Source of the DNA: WTGU01 sp965242855
GTDB lineage: Bacteria > Pseudomonadota > Alphaproteobacteria > UBA828
Assembly (NCBI GenBank): GCA_965242855.1
Contig: OZ251509.1
Span: 124,001-188,000, forward strand
Direction of reading: 5' to 3'
Length of the DNA: 64,000 nucleotides
A program made the translations under genes and the position numbers. Below the pieces are notes generated by a model. It was given only the letters and a program-made list of their open reading frames with translations. It made no database searches and had not been told where the DNA came from. The stretch's first letter is position 1; the number at the start of each line of letters is the position of its first letter. Of this stretch, positions 26,099 to 35,479 are shown piece after piece.

Positions 26099-28387
26099 AT
26101 GGCAACCGCCCAACCGGACACCCGCAACGGAAACGGCTCGCTCAAATACGTCGGCACGCGCCACGTCCGCCCGGACGGCGTCGACAAGGTCACCGGCCGG
26201 GCCAAATTCGGCGCCGATTTCGCGCTCCCCGGGATGCTGGTGGGCAGAGTCCTGCGCAGCCCGCACGCGCATGCGCGCATCCGCTCCATCGATACGGCGA
26301 AGGCGCGGGCGCTCCCCGGCGTGAAGGCGGTGGTGACCCGCGACGAGATGCCGGAAGTCCCCTCCCAGTGGGTGCCGGCCGGCGAGGTGCAGGTGAACTT
26401 CCGCGACATGTCGGAGAACGTCATGGCGCGCGGCAAGGCGCTTTACGACGGCCACGCGGTGGCGGCGGTGGCGGCGACCACGACGGCGGTCGCCAGGCAG
26501 GCGCTGGCGCTGATCGATGTCGACTACGAGGTGCTGCCGCACGTGATCGACGTGGAGGAGGCGATGAAGCCGGACGCCCCTCTGCTCCACGAGGACATGA
26601 TCACGGAAGGCGTGGAGCCGACGCCCGACAAGCCCTCCAACGTCTTCAAGAAGGTCGCATTCGCGAGCGGCGACGTCGAGGCCGGCTTCGCGGCCGCCGA
26701 CGCGGTGGTCGAGCGCGCGTTCACCACCAAGCCTGTCCACCAGGGCTATATCGAGCCTCACGCGGTGGTCGCGAGCGCGGGCGAGGACGGCCAGTGCCAG
26801 ATCTGGTGCTCGACCCAGGGGCAGTTCACCGTGCGCGCCTACTGCGCCAACCTGCTCGGCATGGACATGGCGGACATCCGGGTCACGCCGTCCGAGATCG
26901 GCGGCGGGTTCGGCGGCAAGACGGTCGTCTATCTCGAGCCGATCGCGCTCCGGCTGTCGCAGCTCGCGGGCCGGCCGGTCAAGATGGTGATGTCCCGCGC
27001 GGAGGTGTTCCGCGCCAGCGGCCCCACCTCCGGTGGCGCGGTGAAGATCAGGATGGGCGCCACGAAGGACGGCCGGATCACCGCCGCCCGGGCTTGGCTC
27101 GCCTACCAGGCGGGGGCCTTCCCCGGCTCGCCGATCCAGCCCGGCTGCATGTGCGTGTTCGCGCCCTACGACATCGAGAACGCCGAGGTCGTGGGCTACG
27201 ACGTGGTGGTGAACCGCCCGAAGGTCGCGGCCTACCGCGCGCCGGGCGCGCCGATCTCCGAGTTCGCGGCCGAGGCCGTGATCGACGAGCTCGCCAAGAA
27301 GCTCGCCATCGACCCCGCCGAATTCCGTATCCGCAACGCGGCCAGGGAAGGGACGCGCGCGCTCTACGGCCCGAAATTCGGCCCCATCGGCTGCGTCGAA
27401 ACCCTGGAGGCCGCCCGCGACAGCGACCACTACAGAACGCCGCTCGGGCCGAACCAGGGGCGCGGCATCGCCACCGGCTTCTGGTTCAACATCGGCGGCG
27501 AATCCTGCGCCACCATCAACATCACCGAGGACGGCACGGCAACGGTGGTCGAGGGCAACCCGGACATCGGCGGCTCGCGCGCCTCGATCCAGCTCATGGC
27601 GGCGGAGGCCCTGGGGATCGCGCCCGACAAGGTACGGCCGCTGGTCGCCGACACGAGTTCGATCGGCTACACCTTCCTCACCGGCGGCAGCCGCGTCACC
27701 TTCGCCACCGGTATGGCCGTCGTCGAGGCGGCGGGCCAGGTGGTGCAGGCGCTGCGGGAGCGGGCGGCGAAGATCTGGGAGATCCCGATCGAAGCGGTCG
27801 TCTGGGAGGACGGCCAAGCCAAGCCCGCGGGCAGCAACGCCGGCGCGTTCGAACCCATGAGCCTGGCCGAGATCGCCGCCCAGGCCGGCAAGACTGGAGG
27901 GCCGATCACGGCGACCGCCTCGATCAACGCGCAGGGCGCGGGGCCGGGCTTCGGCACCCATGTGTGCGACGTCGAGGTCGATAAGGAGACCGGCCGGGTC
28001 ACCGTCCTGCGCTATACCGCCGTGCAGGACGCCGGGCGCGCGGTGCATCCGAGCTACGTCGAGGGCCAGATCCAGGGCGGTGCCGCGCAGGGCATCGGCT
28101 GGGCGCTGAACGAGGAGTACATCTACGACGAGCGCGGGCGCCTCGAGAACCCGGGCTTCCTCGACTACCGGATGCCGGTGGCCTCCGACCTGCCGATGAT
28201 CGACGCGGTGATCGTCGAAGTGCCGAATCCGAACCACCCCTACGGGGTGCGCGGGGTCGGCGAAGTCCCGATCATCCCGCCGATGGCGGCGGTCGCGAAC
28301 GCGGTCGAGAACGCCACCGGCGTGCGCATGACCGACCTGCCGATTTCGCCGCCGCGCCTGCTCGCCGCGCTCGACAACGGGGGCTGA
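26099..28387 (+). CDS. Molybdenum hydroxylase, molybdopterin-binding subunit (CoxL/XdhB-like)
   Basis: Catalytic large subunit (762 residues) of the xanthine oxidase family, binding the molybdopterin cofactor. Key segments are GGGFGGKT, AYRAPGAP and the C-terminal GVRGVGEVP, whose glutamate is the expected catalytic base. The active-site loop AYRAPGAP is not the AYxCSFR of form I CO dehydrogenase, so CO oxidation is unlikely; an aldehyde, purine or other N-heterocycle is more plausible. With the window's hydantoinase, heterocycle catabolism is an attractive but unproven role. Confidence 0.92.
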   Translation: MATAQPDTRNGNGSLKYVGTRHVRPDGVDKVTGRAKFGADFALPGMLVGRVLRSPHAHARIRSIDTAKARALPGVKAVVTRDEMPEVPSQWVPAGEVQVNFRDMSENVMARGKALYDGHAVAAVAATTTAVARQALALIDVDYEVLPHVIDVEEAMKPDAPLLHEDMITEGVEPTPDKPSNVFKKVAFASGDVEAGFAAADAVVERAFTTKPVHQGYIEPHAVVASAGEDGQCQIWCSTQGQFTVRAYCANLLGMDMADIRVTPSEIGGGFGGKTVVYLEPIALRLSQLAGRPVKMVMSRAEVFRASGPTSGGAVKIRMGATKDGRITAARAWLAYQAGAFPGSPIQPGCMCVFAPYDIENAEVVGYDVVVNRPKVAAYRAPGAPISEFAAEAVIDELAKKLAIDPAEFRIRNAAREGTRALYGPKFGPIGCVETLEAARDSDHYRTPLGPNQGRGIATGFWFNIGGESCATINITEDGTATVVEGNPDIGGSRASIQLMAAEALGIAPDKVRPLVADTSSIGYTFLTGGSRVTFATGMAVVEAAGQVVQALRERAAKIWEIPIEAVVWEDGQAKPAGSNAGAFEPMSLAEIAAQAGKTGGPITATASINAQGAGPGFGTHVCDVEVDKETGRVTVLRYTAVQDAGRAVHPSYVEGQIQGGAAQGIGWALNEEYIYDERGRLENPGFLDYRMPVASDLPMIDAVIVEVPNPNHPYGVRGVGEVPIIPPMAAVANAVENATGVRMTDLPISPPRLLAALDNGG

Positions 28388-28453
28388 GGCGGTACGCTAG
28401 GCGCACGCTCCGGGGTGCCACGCGACGAGAGACAGGGCGACACGGAGGCGCGC

Positions 28454-29380
28454 ATGGGCGCGCTCTTTGCGGAAGAGGCACCCGGGAGGCCGGCCGAGGC
28501 GTCGTCCGGACGGTGCGGAGGAGAGACGACATACGGGCGGGAATCCGTCCCCGACCCCCTCCAGCGCAAAGACAACTTGGCCTTCCTGCATGATTTGAGT
28601 CAGCACGGTGTGAGCGTGAAGCTCGTCGTCACCTCCCCGCCCTACAATCTCGGGAAGGACTACGAAGCCAGAACCTCGTTGGAGGACTACGTCGAGGCGC
28701 AGCGGCGTGTGATCGCCAAGTGCGTCCGGGTCCTGCATCCGCGCGGCTCACTCTGCTGGCAGGTGGGTAACTACGTCGCGGACGGGGAGATCACCCCACT
28801 CGACACCCTCCTCTATCCCGTGTTCCGGGACCAGGGGTTGAAGCTCCGCAACCGCATCGTCTGGCATTTTGGCCATGGCCTGCATTGCACGAAGCGACTC
28901 TCCGGCCGCTACGAGACGATCAACTGGTGGACCAAGGGCGACAACTATACGTGGAACCTGGACAATATCCGCGTGCCGTCGAAATACCCCCACAAGCGGC
29001 ACTTCAAGGGGCCGAACGCCGGCAAGCTCTCGGGCAACCCGAAGGGCAAGAACCCGAGCGACGTTTGGTCGTTCCCGAACGTCAAGAACAACCATCCGGA
29101 GAAGACGATCCACCCGTGCCAGTTCCCGGTCGAATTGGCGGAGCGTCTGGTGTTATCGATGACGGACCCGGGCGATGCTGTGCTCGACCCGTATATGGGC
29201 GTGGGCAGCACCATCATCGCCGCCCTGATGCACGGCCGCGCGGCCTACGGTTGCGACACCGTCCGCGAATATGTGGAGATCGCGCGCGCGAGGGTGGAGC
29301 GGTTGCGGTCCGGCACCCTCCGCACCCGCCCGATGGGCAAGCCCATCTACGACCCGACCCTGCCCAGGGGCGGCCATTGA
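28454..29380 (+). CDS. DNA methyltransferase, TSPPY type (BglII-like system)
   Basis: Beta-order amino-methyltransferase (308 residues) with the catalytic motif TSPPYN at about residues 60-65 and the SAM-binding DAVLDPYMGVGSTIIAAL near the C-terminus. TSPPY is common in N4-cytosine enzymes, and BglII-type systems are protected by N4-cytosine methylation, which fits the nuclease gene that overlaps its stop. GGAGG six bases upstream supports the ATG at 28454 over the GTG 39 bases earlier. It is the modification half of a type II system; the target is unknown but a GATC-centred site would suit the nuclease family. Confidence 0.85.
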   Translation: MGALFAEEAPGRPAEASSGRCGGETTYGRESVPDPLQRKDNLAFLHDLSQHGVSVKLVVTSPPYNLGKDYEARTSLEDYVEAQRRVIAKCVRVLHPRGSLCWQVGNYVADGEITPLDTLLYPVFRDQGLKLRNRIVWHFGHGLHCTKRLSGRYETINWWTKGDNYTWNLDNIRVPSKYPHKRHFKGPNAGKLSGNPKGKNPSDVWSFPNVKNNHPEKTIHPCQFPVELAERLVLSMTDPGDAVLDPYMGVGSTIIAALMHGRAAYGCDTVREYVEIARARVERLRSGTLRTRPMGKPIYDPTLPRGGH

Positions 29381-29991
29381 TGCGGATCGTGGATCACTAT
29401 TCGCACTTGAATGGCGAGGAATATCTTTTGGTGCACCATCCGAAGTTGTGGGAAGAGGTGAAATCCGTGATCGGCGATGTCAACGCGGGGGCCTGTCGAA
29501 CCAAGAAGTCGAAGGAGCGGCGTCGCAAAGACCAGTTGCTTTACTCTCCCCCAGACATGAACCGTGCCTTCAAGGCTGGCCTCAAGAAGCGGGGATGGAG
29601 CGAGCGTCGTAAAAACTTCTATGTGGCGGCTGACGAAAAGCTCATGCGGGCTATTCACGGAGAATCGGAGGAAAAACAGAAAAAAGTGATCAAGAAAGCC
29701 GGATACGAACCGATCATGTCCTATAACCAGACCGATTTCGTGAAGAACCGTGTCGCGGTCGAGGTTCAGTTCGGCAAGTATGCATTCGTCGCTCATGACC
29801 TGTTCGTCAAGCATTTGAGCTTCTATGTTTCGGATATCATCGACGTGGGAATCGAGATCCTTCCCATGAAGGAACTGGAGCGTGAAATGTCGTCGGGTGT
29901 CCCATATTACGAACGCGATTTGCTGAACGTCATTCGCCAAGGCAGGGGTGTGCCGGCAGTTCCACTCGTACTTGTCGGTGTCGCACCTTGA
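29380..29991 (+). CDS. Type II restriction endonuclease, BglII/BstYI family
   Basis: A 203-residue nuclease. The active site reads QTDFVKNRVAVEVQFGK, giving D119, E128 and Q130. The nine-residue D-to-E spacing and the E-x-Q ending match BglII (D84, E93, Q95), which uses glutamine in place of the PD-ExK lysine. The C-terminal SGVPYYERDLLNVIRQGRG also suits the family, whose members cut AGATCT or RGATCY. It overlaps the methyltransferase stop (TGATG), so synthesis is coupled to protection. Composition is A+T-richer than the flanking genes, suggesting acquisition. Confidence 0.82.
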   Translation: MRIVDHYSHLNGEEYLLVHHPKLWEEVKSVIGDVNAGACRTKKSKERRRKDQLLYSPPDMNRAFKAGLKKRGWSERRKNFYVAADEKLMRAIHGESEEKQKKVIKKAGYEPIMSYNQTDFVKNRVAVEVQFGKYAFVAHDLFVKHLSFYVSDIIDVGIEILPMKELEREMSSGVPYYERDLLNVIRQGRGVPAVPLVLVGVAP

Positions 29992-30175
29992 TGTATGCGC
30001 TTGCTCGACAGTCGATGCATCTTCCGTTCAAAAGGCGTCCCACGGTGAGGCACCACGGCAAGCGCTTTATCGGTCTTTCAGGTTTTCCAGGTCACGCGGT
30101 GCGTTGACAGCTTGAATGCGCCGCCGGACCGCACATGAGTGGAGCATGCGCACCGGGAGCGTCCCGAACGCCGGC

Positions 30176-31954
30176 TCACCCTTCCAGTTCGTAGGCCTCG
30201 ATGGCGGCGTCGCGGCCGCGCACGGGATAGCGGCCGCGGAACGCGAGGACGGCGCGCCCGGACGCGAGCGTCGCCGTTTCTCCGCTCAGCAGGATGGCGC
30301 ACTCGCCGCCGCAGGACGCCTCCTTGCAGAACTGCTCGAGCCGCGCGGCGACGTTCACCGTGTCGCCGATCAGCGTGTAGTTGACCCTGCCTTCCGCGCC
30401 GATGTTGCCGACGATCGCGGGCCCCGTGTGGATGCCGATCCGCATCGCGACCGCGTCGACCCCGGCCGCGCGGCGACGCGCGTTCTCCGCCGCAACGCTC
30501 GCGCGGATGGCGGCGGCGGCGCGCAGCGCCCGGTCGGCCGCGTTCGCGCCGTCCTCTTCCCAGAAGGCCATGAGCGAATCGCCGATATATTTGTCGACAG
30601 TGCCCCCCTCCGCTTCGACGCAGCCGACCAGGATGGAAAAGTGCGCGTTCAGGAGCCGCGCCACCTCCGCCGGCGGCATCCGCTCCGAAAGCGTCGAGAA
30701 ACCCGCGATGTCCGTGAACATCACGGTCACCCGTTTTTCCTCCGAGACCACCGGTGCGTCGCGCGCGACGAGGCGGCGGACGAGTTGCCGCGGCACGTAG
30801 GTTTCGAACCAGCGCAGGCCGGCAATCATCCTGTTGAAGGCGCGGGCGGCTTCGTCCAGCTCGCGCACCCGGCTGGGCTTCAGCGGGGCGACGCGGCCGA
30901 ATTCGAGCGCCGCCACCGAGCCCGCGGCCGCGGCGAGCGCCTTGACGGGGGCGCTGACGCGGCGGCCGAGGAAGACGGCGATGGCCACGCTCACCAGGAT
31001 GACGACGCCGCCCGCGATGCCGGCCGCGACCAGCCGGTTCCACTCGACGCCGAGGCCGTCCTCCGGCCCCGCATAAATCCCCGCCGTCAACGGCACCCGG
31101 CCCAGGCCGTCGATCCTGGTGTGGATGAACCCGTATTCCTCGCCGTCGATCGTCACCACATGCCCGTTCACCCCTTCGGCGAGATCGATGAGCAACTCCC
31201 GGAAGTCCGGGCTGCGGAAACGGGCGAGGACGCGATCGCCCACCTCGTCCAGCCGCGGCAGGGGAACGTCGTCGTCCCGCCGGTAGGAGCCGCCCGCCAT
31301 GTTGCGATGGGCGAGCACGTGGTCCTCGCCGTAGAGAACGAACAGGTTGCCGCCCAGGGAACCGGCGCCGGCCCCGGCGATGAATCGCGACAGGTCGCCG
31401 ACGGTGACCGCCGACAGCAGCACGCCCAGATAGCGATCGCCTTCCCAGACCGGCGTCCGCACCGTGAGAAGCGTCGAGCCGACGAGCTCCTCCCACACCG
31501 CGCCGCTCCAGAACGGCCGGCGCGGGCGATCCCGCGCGGCGGCCAGGGTGGAGGCCAGCTCCGGGAGATCGTCGACATGCGCTTCCTCGGATACGCCGCG
31601 CCCCCGGAGGACACGCACGACCCTGCCGTCGGCATGCACGAATCCCATGCCCAGGATCTGCCGGGCCGCCGCCGTCGTCGTCAGCAGCGCCTGGGCGAAG
31701 CGCGCGTCGTCGGCAGGGTCCAGCGCGCCGGACTCGATCATGCCGGCGATGTAGGAATTCGCATCCTCGACCGGCTGCAGATGGCCGCGGACCTCCCGCA
31801 CGAACGAGGAGATGGCGAGATGCGCGCGGTCACCCAACAGCGCCAGCGTGTTCCTCTGGGCGGTCCACATGGAGATGCCCTGCACGAGCATCATGCCGAC
31901 CAGGATCAGCAGCCCGAAGCCCGTCACCAGAACCGTCGTGATCGATGGCTTCAT
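30176..31954 (-). CDS. Membrane-bound class III adenylate cyclase with sensor domain
   Basis: A 592-residue cyclase making cAMP. An N-terminal membrane helix (about residues 6-27), an extracytoplasmic Cache-like sensor of about 270 residues, a second helix (AGIAGGVVILVSVAIAVFLG), a HAMP-like linker and the C-terminal catalytic domain appear in order. Metal-binding aspartates are in FTDIAGF and YIGDSLMAFW. The adenine-selecting lysine is in VDKYIGD and the NYTLIGDTVNVAARLE segment is complete, so adenylate rather than guanylate is expected. Signal sensed is unknown. Next upstream on the same strand is the dehydratase gene, 50 bases away. Confidence 0.9.
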   Translation of the reverse strand: MKPSITTVLVTGFGLLILVGMMLVQGISMWTAQRNTLALLGDRAHLAISSFVREVRGHLQPVEDANSYIAGMIESGALDPADDARFAQALLTTTAAARQILGMGFVHADGRVVRVLRGRGVSEEAHVDDLPELASTLAAARDRPRRPFWSGAVWEELVGSTLLTVRTPVWEGDRYLGVLLSAVTVGDLSRFIAGAGAGSLGGNLFVLYGEDHVLAHRNMAGGSYRRDDDVPLPRLDEVGDRVLARFRSPDFRELLIDLAEGVNGHVVTIDGEEYGFIHTRIDGLGRVPLTAGIYAGPEDGLGVEWNRLVAAGIAGGVVILVSVAIAVFLGRRVSAPVKALAAAAGSVAALEFGRVAPLKPSRVRELDEAARAFNRMIAGLRWFETYVPRQLVRRLVARDAPVVSEEKRVTVMFTDIAGFSTLSERMPPAEVARLLNAHFSILVGCVEAEGGTVDKYIGDSLMAFWEEDGANAADRALRAAAAIRASVAAENARRRAAGVDAVAMRIGIHTGPAIVGNIGAEGRVNYTLIGDTVNVAARLEQFCKEASCGGECAILLSGETATLASGRAVLAFRGRYPVRGRDAAIEAYELEG

Positions 31955-32004
31955 CCGGAGGCCCCCTCCCCTCCATCGCGCCGCCCCTCGCCCTGGGGCT
32001 CGCG

Positions 32005-33741
32005 TCAGAGAGGCACGGTTCCGCGCTCCCGCGGGGGGACGAGGAAGTCGAGGTCGCAGCCGCGGTCGGCCTGTTCGACATGGGCCAGATGGAGGGCGAG
32101 GTAGCCGCGTTCGCCGCCGGGCGGCGGCGGCGGCGGGCGCCAAGCCGCGGCGCGCGCGTCCAGGGTCTCTTGCGGGATGTCCAGCACGAGCGACCGCGCC
32201 GCCACGTCGAGCGCGATCGAATCGCCGGTCTCGACCAGAGCGAGCGGCCCCCCGACCGCCGCCTCGGGGCTGGCGTGGAGCACCACGGTGCCGAAGGCGG
32301 TGCCGCTCATGCGGGCGTCCGAGATGCGCACCATGTCCTTGACGCCGGCCGCGGCGAGCTTGCGGGGAATCGGGATGTAGCCGGCCTCCGGCATCCCCGG
32401 CGCGCCTCTGGGCCCGGCGTTGCGCAGGACCAGGACGTCGTCCGGGGTCACGTCGAGCGCGGGGTCGTCGATCCGCGCCGTCACGTCGGCCACCGAGTCG
32501 AAGACCACGGCGCGCCCGGTGTGGCGGCAGAGGGCGGGCGTGGCCGCGGACTGCTTGACGATGGCGCCGCCCGGCGCGAGGTTGCCGCGCAGCACGGCGA
32601 TGCCGCCCTCCGGGTGGATCGGGTCGCCGCGCCCGCGCACCACCGCCTGTGCCCAGGGGGCGGGGGCGGCTTCGATCTCCGCGCCGAGGGTGCGGCCGGT
32701 CACGGTCATGCAGTCGAGATGGAGCCGGGGCGCCAGCGCGCGCAGCACGGGCGCCAGGCCGCCGGCCCGGTTCAGGTCCTCCATGTAGTGGCGGCCGGAG
32801 GGCTTGAGGTCCACCAGCACCGGCGTCTCCCGGCCGAGCCGGTCGAGGGCGTCCAGGTCGAAGGCGAAGCCGAGGCGCCCGGCGAGGGCCGCGAGATGGA
32901 TCACGGCGTTGGTCGAGCCGCCGATCGCGAGCATCACCCGGAGCGCGTTGGTGAGGGCGGCCGGAGTCAGGATGCGGTCTGGCGTCAGCCTCTCGGCGGC
33001 GAGGGCCACGGCGCGGGCGCCGGTCTCGCGGGCGATGCGGAAGCGGTCGGCGAGCACCGCCGGAATCGCCGCGCCGCCCGGCAGCATCATGCCGAGGGCC
33101 TCGGTGACGCAGGCCATGGTGCTCGCCGTCCCCATCACCATGCAGGTCCCGGCCGAGGGCATGAGCCGGCCGCCGATCTCGTCGATCTCCGCCTCGTCGA
33201 TCCGCCCGCCCCGATGCTCGCTCCAGTAGCGGCGGCAATCGGTGCAGGCGCCCAGCCGCTCGCCCCGATGGCTGCCGGTCAGCATCGGGCCGGTGACCAG
33301 ATGAATGGCCGGGCGGTTGGCGCTCGCGGCGGCCATGAGCTGGGCCGGCACGGTCTTGTCGCAACCGCCGATCAGCACCACGGCGTCGAGCGGATGCGCG
33401 CGGATCATCTCCTCCGTGTCCATCGCCATGAGGTTGCGGAAGAGCATGGTCGTCGGGTTCATGAAGGGTTCGCCGAGCGCGATCGTCGGGAAGGCCAGCG
33501 GCAGCCCGCCGGCGGCCAGCACGCCGCGCTTTACCGCCTCCACCAGCTGCGGCACGGTGCCGTGGCAGCTCACAAGGTCGCCCGCCACCGAGGCGATGCC
33601 GATCACCGGCCGATCCAGTTCAGCCTCGGTGTAGCCCATCGACTTCGCGAACGCCTTGCGCAGGAACAGTGAGAAGGCGGGATCGCCGTAATCGGTGAGC
33701 GCGCGCCCGAGCCCGGTCGCGTCTTTCGTCGTTTTCGCCAT
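32005..33741 (-). CDS. IlvD/Edd family dehydratase
   Basis: Iron-sulfur dehydratase (578 residues) acting on dihydroxy-acids or sugar acids. Cluster cysteines are visible in IGGCDKT, GACTDC and SAGTCMVMGTAST. The downstream part has the MLAIGGSTNAVIHL and KDMVRISDARMSGTAFGT motifs. The C-terminus is closer to arabonate/xylonate-type dehydratases than to housekeeping IlvD, so a sugar-acid role is the better guess. A short-chain dehydrogenase 52 bases upstream on the same strand could supply its substrate. Confidence 0.85.
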   Translation of the reverse strand: MAKTTKDATGLGRALTDYGDPAFSLFLRKAFAKSMGYTEAELDRPVIGIASVAGDLVSCHGTVPQLVEAVKRGVLAAGGLPLAFPTIALGEPFMNPTTMLFRNLMAMDTEEMIRAHPLDAVVLIGGCDKTVPAQLMAAASANRPAIHLVTGPMLTGSHRGERLGACTDCRRYWSEHRGGRIDEAEIDEIGGRLMPSAGTCMVMGTASTMACVTEALGMMLPGGAAIPAVLADRFRIARETGARAVALAAERLTPDRILTPAALTNALRVMLAIGGSTNAVIHLAALAGRLGFAFDLDALDRLGRETPVLVDLKPSGRHYMEDLNRAGGLAPVLRALAPRLHLDCMTVTGRTLGAEIEAAPAPWAQAVVRGRGDPIHPEGGIAVLRGNLAPGGAIVKQSAATPALCRHTGRAVVFDSVADVTARIDDPALDVTPDDVLVLRNAGPRGAPGMPEAGYIPIPRKLAAAGVKDMVRISDARMSGTAFGTVVLHASPEAAVGGPLALVETGDSIALDVAARSLVLDIPQETLDARAAAWRPPPPPPGGERGYLALHLAHVEQADRGCDLDFLVPPRERGTVPL

Positions 33742-33793
33742 CGCGCCGTCCGCTACGCCGCCGACGCGGCCCTCTCGCTCCTGCGGCGGGCGA

Positions 33794-34609
33794 TCACTCG
33801 GGGACCAGCCCGCAGCTGACGCCGCCGTCGATGGGAAGCGCGATCCCGGTGATCCACGCGGCCTCGTCCGAAGCGAGATAGACGAAGCCGCCGGCGACTG
33901 AGGCCGGGTCGCCCACGCCGAGAGGATGGAGCTTCTCGAGCCGCGCCGCGAACCCCTCCGGATCGTCGAGTTGGGAGAGATGGTATTCGACCATCGGCGT
34001 CCGCACCCAGCCGGGGCAGATGCAATTGACCCGGATGCGGTCCCTGGCACCGTCCAGCGCCAGGCATTTCGTCAGCGTGACGACGGCGCCCTTGGAGGTT
34101 CCGTAGGCCACCTGCCCGGGGGTTCCGATCAGCCCGGCGATCGAGGCGGTGTTCAGGATCGCGCCGCCGCCGCGCGCGCGCATGTGGCCCCAGATCGCCT
34201 TGGCCGTCCGGTAGATGCTGGTGACGTTGACGTCGAGCTGGCGGTCCCAGTCCGCGCGCGCCACGTCCTCCGCTGTGCCGATCACCGCTTGGCCGGCGTT
34301 GTTGATCAGGATGTCGACATGGCCGAGCGCCTCGATCGCACCGACGACGAGCGCCGCCACGTCGTCGTCCTGCGTGACGTCGGCCTCGATGGGGAAGGCG
34401 GCGCCGCCCCGGTCCTCGATCGCGCGCGCGGTGGCGGCGTTGTCTTCGGCGCTGAGGCCCGCGCAGACGACCGCCGCGCCCTCCCGCGCGAAGCGCTCCG
34501 CCGTCGCCCGGCCGATGCCGGAGCCGGCGCCGGTGACGATCGCCGTCTTGCCCGCGAGCCGCCGCGTCTCCGGCGCCTGTCGCTCGCCCCCGCAATCGCG
34601 CGTCGACAT
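33794..34609 (-). CDS. Short-chain dehydrogenase/reductase
   Basis: Classical SDR of 271 residues. Cofactor motif TGAGSGIGRA, the NNAG motif, catalytic serine in NTASIAG and YGTSK (Y-x3-K), and a C-terminal ITGIALPIDGG. The ATG with GGGGAGGGG directly upstream was preferred to the longer frame. Probably co-transcribed with the sugar-acid dehydratase; an NAD(P)-dependent alcohol or sugar dehydrogenase is likely. Confidence 0.88.
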   Translation of the reverse strand: MSTRDCGGERQAPETRRLAGKTAIVTGAGSGIGRATAERFAREGAAVVCAGLSAEDNAATARAIEDRGGAAFPIEADVTQDDDVAALVVGAIEALGHVDILINNAGQAVIGTAEDVARADWDRQLDVNVTSIYRTAKAIWGHMRARGGGAILNTASIAGLIGTPGQVAYGTSKGAVVTLTKCLALDGARDRIRVNCICPGWVRTPMVEYHLSQLDDPEGFAARLEKLHPLGVGDPASVAGGFVYLASDEAAWITGIALPIDGGVSCGLVPE

Positions 34610-34677
34610 GGCCCCTCCCCGGCCCCGGACCATAGCGGCCTCCTCACCGGCCGGCAAAGCCCCACCGGCGCAAGGTA

Positions 34678-35339
34678 TTACCGGCCGCCGCCCAGTTCGG
34701 TGAACGCGGCGGGGAATTCGTCCCTGCTGAACACCAGCCGGAAGGTGCCCTTGGTCGGGCCGGCGCGCACGGTCATCGTGCTGCAGTTGAACGCGCCCTG
34801 GAGGGTGTCCAGCACGCGCTTCTTGTATTCGGTCTCGGCGTTGTCGAGATGGACGCCCTTGGTCTCGGACACCGGCACGTGCGGCTTACCCTCGGATTCC
34901 CCGGCAAGCGCCACGAAATCGGGCCAGATGCGGTCGCGCTTCCAACCCTTCAGACAGTAATCGCCGCCTTGGCGCGCGGCCACGCGATGCCACCATCGCA
35001 ACGCTTTCTGTTCGTCGAGATAGCGCGCGAAATTGCGCTCCAGGTTGGAAGCGAACTGGTGCATGAGGACCAGCTCGAACGGGTTGAGTTGCGGGGGTTC
35101 GCCGGTGCTCCGGGCGAGCGGGCCCGTGTCCTCGGGCACGACGATTTCGTATGTCTCGACCATGCGGAAATTGTACAGGCCCGCATTGAGATCGAAGCGG
35201 ATGTCGCCCCGCCCGAGCTTGTCGCGGAAGATGCGCTCCGCCCGCCTTTCGACTTCGCCGCCTGCCAAGTGTTCGGAATCGTGTCCGACAGGCGGCGGAC
35301 GAACCATGACAGCCGGACCGTCTTGTCGATCTCCAGCAT
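34678..35339 (-). pseudogene. Restriction helicase/nuclease subunit, C-terminal remnant
   Basis: The last ~210 codons resemble the C-terminal nuclease part of DEAD/type III-like restriction subunits: WWHRVAARQG, KRDRIWPDFVAL and SETKGVHL (a PD...ExK arrangement). The part before it, EIDKTVRLSWFVRRLSDTIPN, reads in another frame (from 35339), so a frameshift lies near 35265-35290. The helicase domains that should come before are missing. It is therefore a decayed 3' end of a large restriction gene, squeezed between two SDR genes. Confidence 0.65.
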
Positions 35340-35479
35340 GCGGTCGGCATGACGGCCCCTCCCTTCGGCGCCGACGACCGTAGCCGCTTGCTCACGCCCG
35401 GCAACGGGAACGCGAACAAAAGAGAAAATTTCCCGCAGGCGCGGTCGACTCGAGGGCGGGGAAGGCGATAGGGTGGGGC

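Noticed and set aside
26099..28387. Form I carbon monoxide dehydrogenase large subunit
   Set aside because: The active-site loop is AYRAPGAP, lacking the AYxCSFR cysteine motif.
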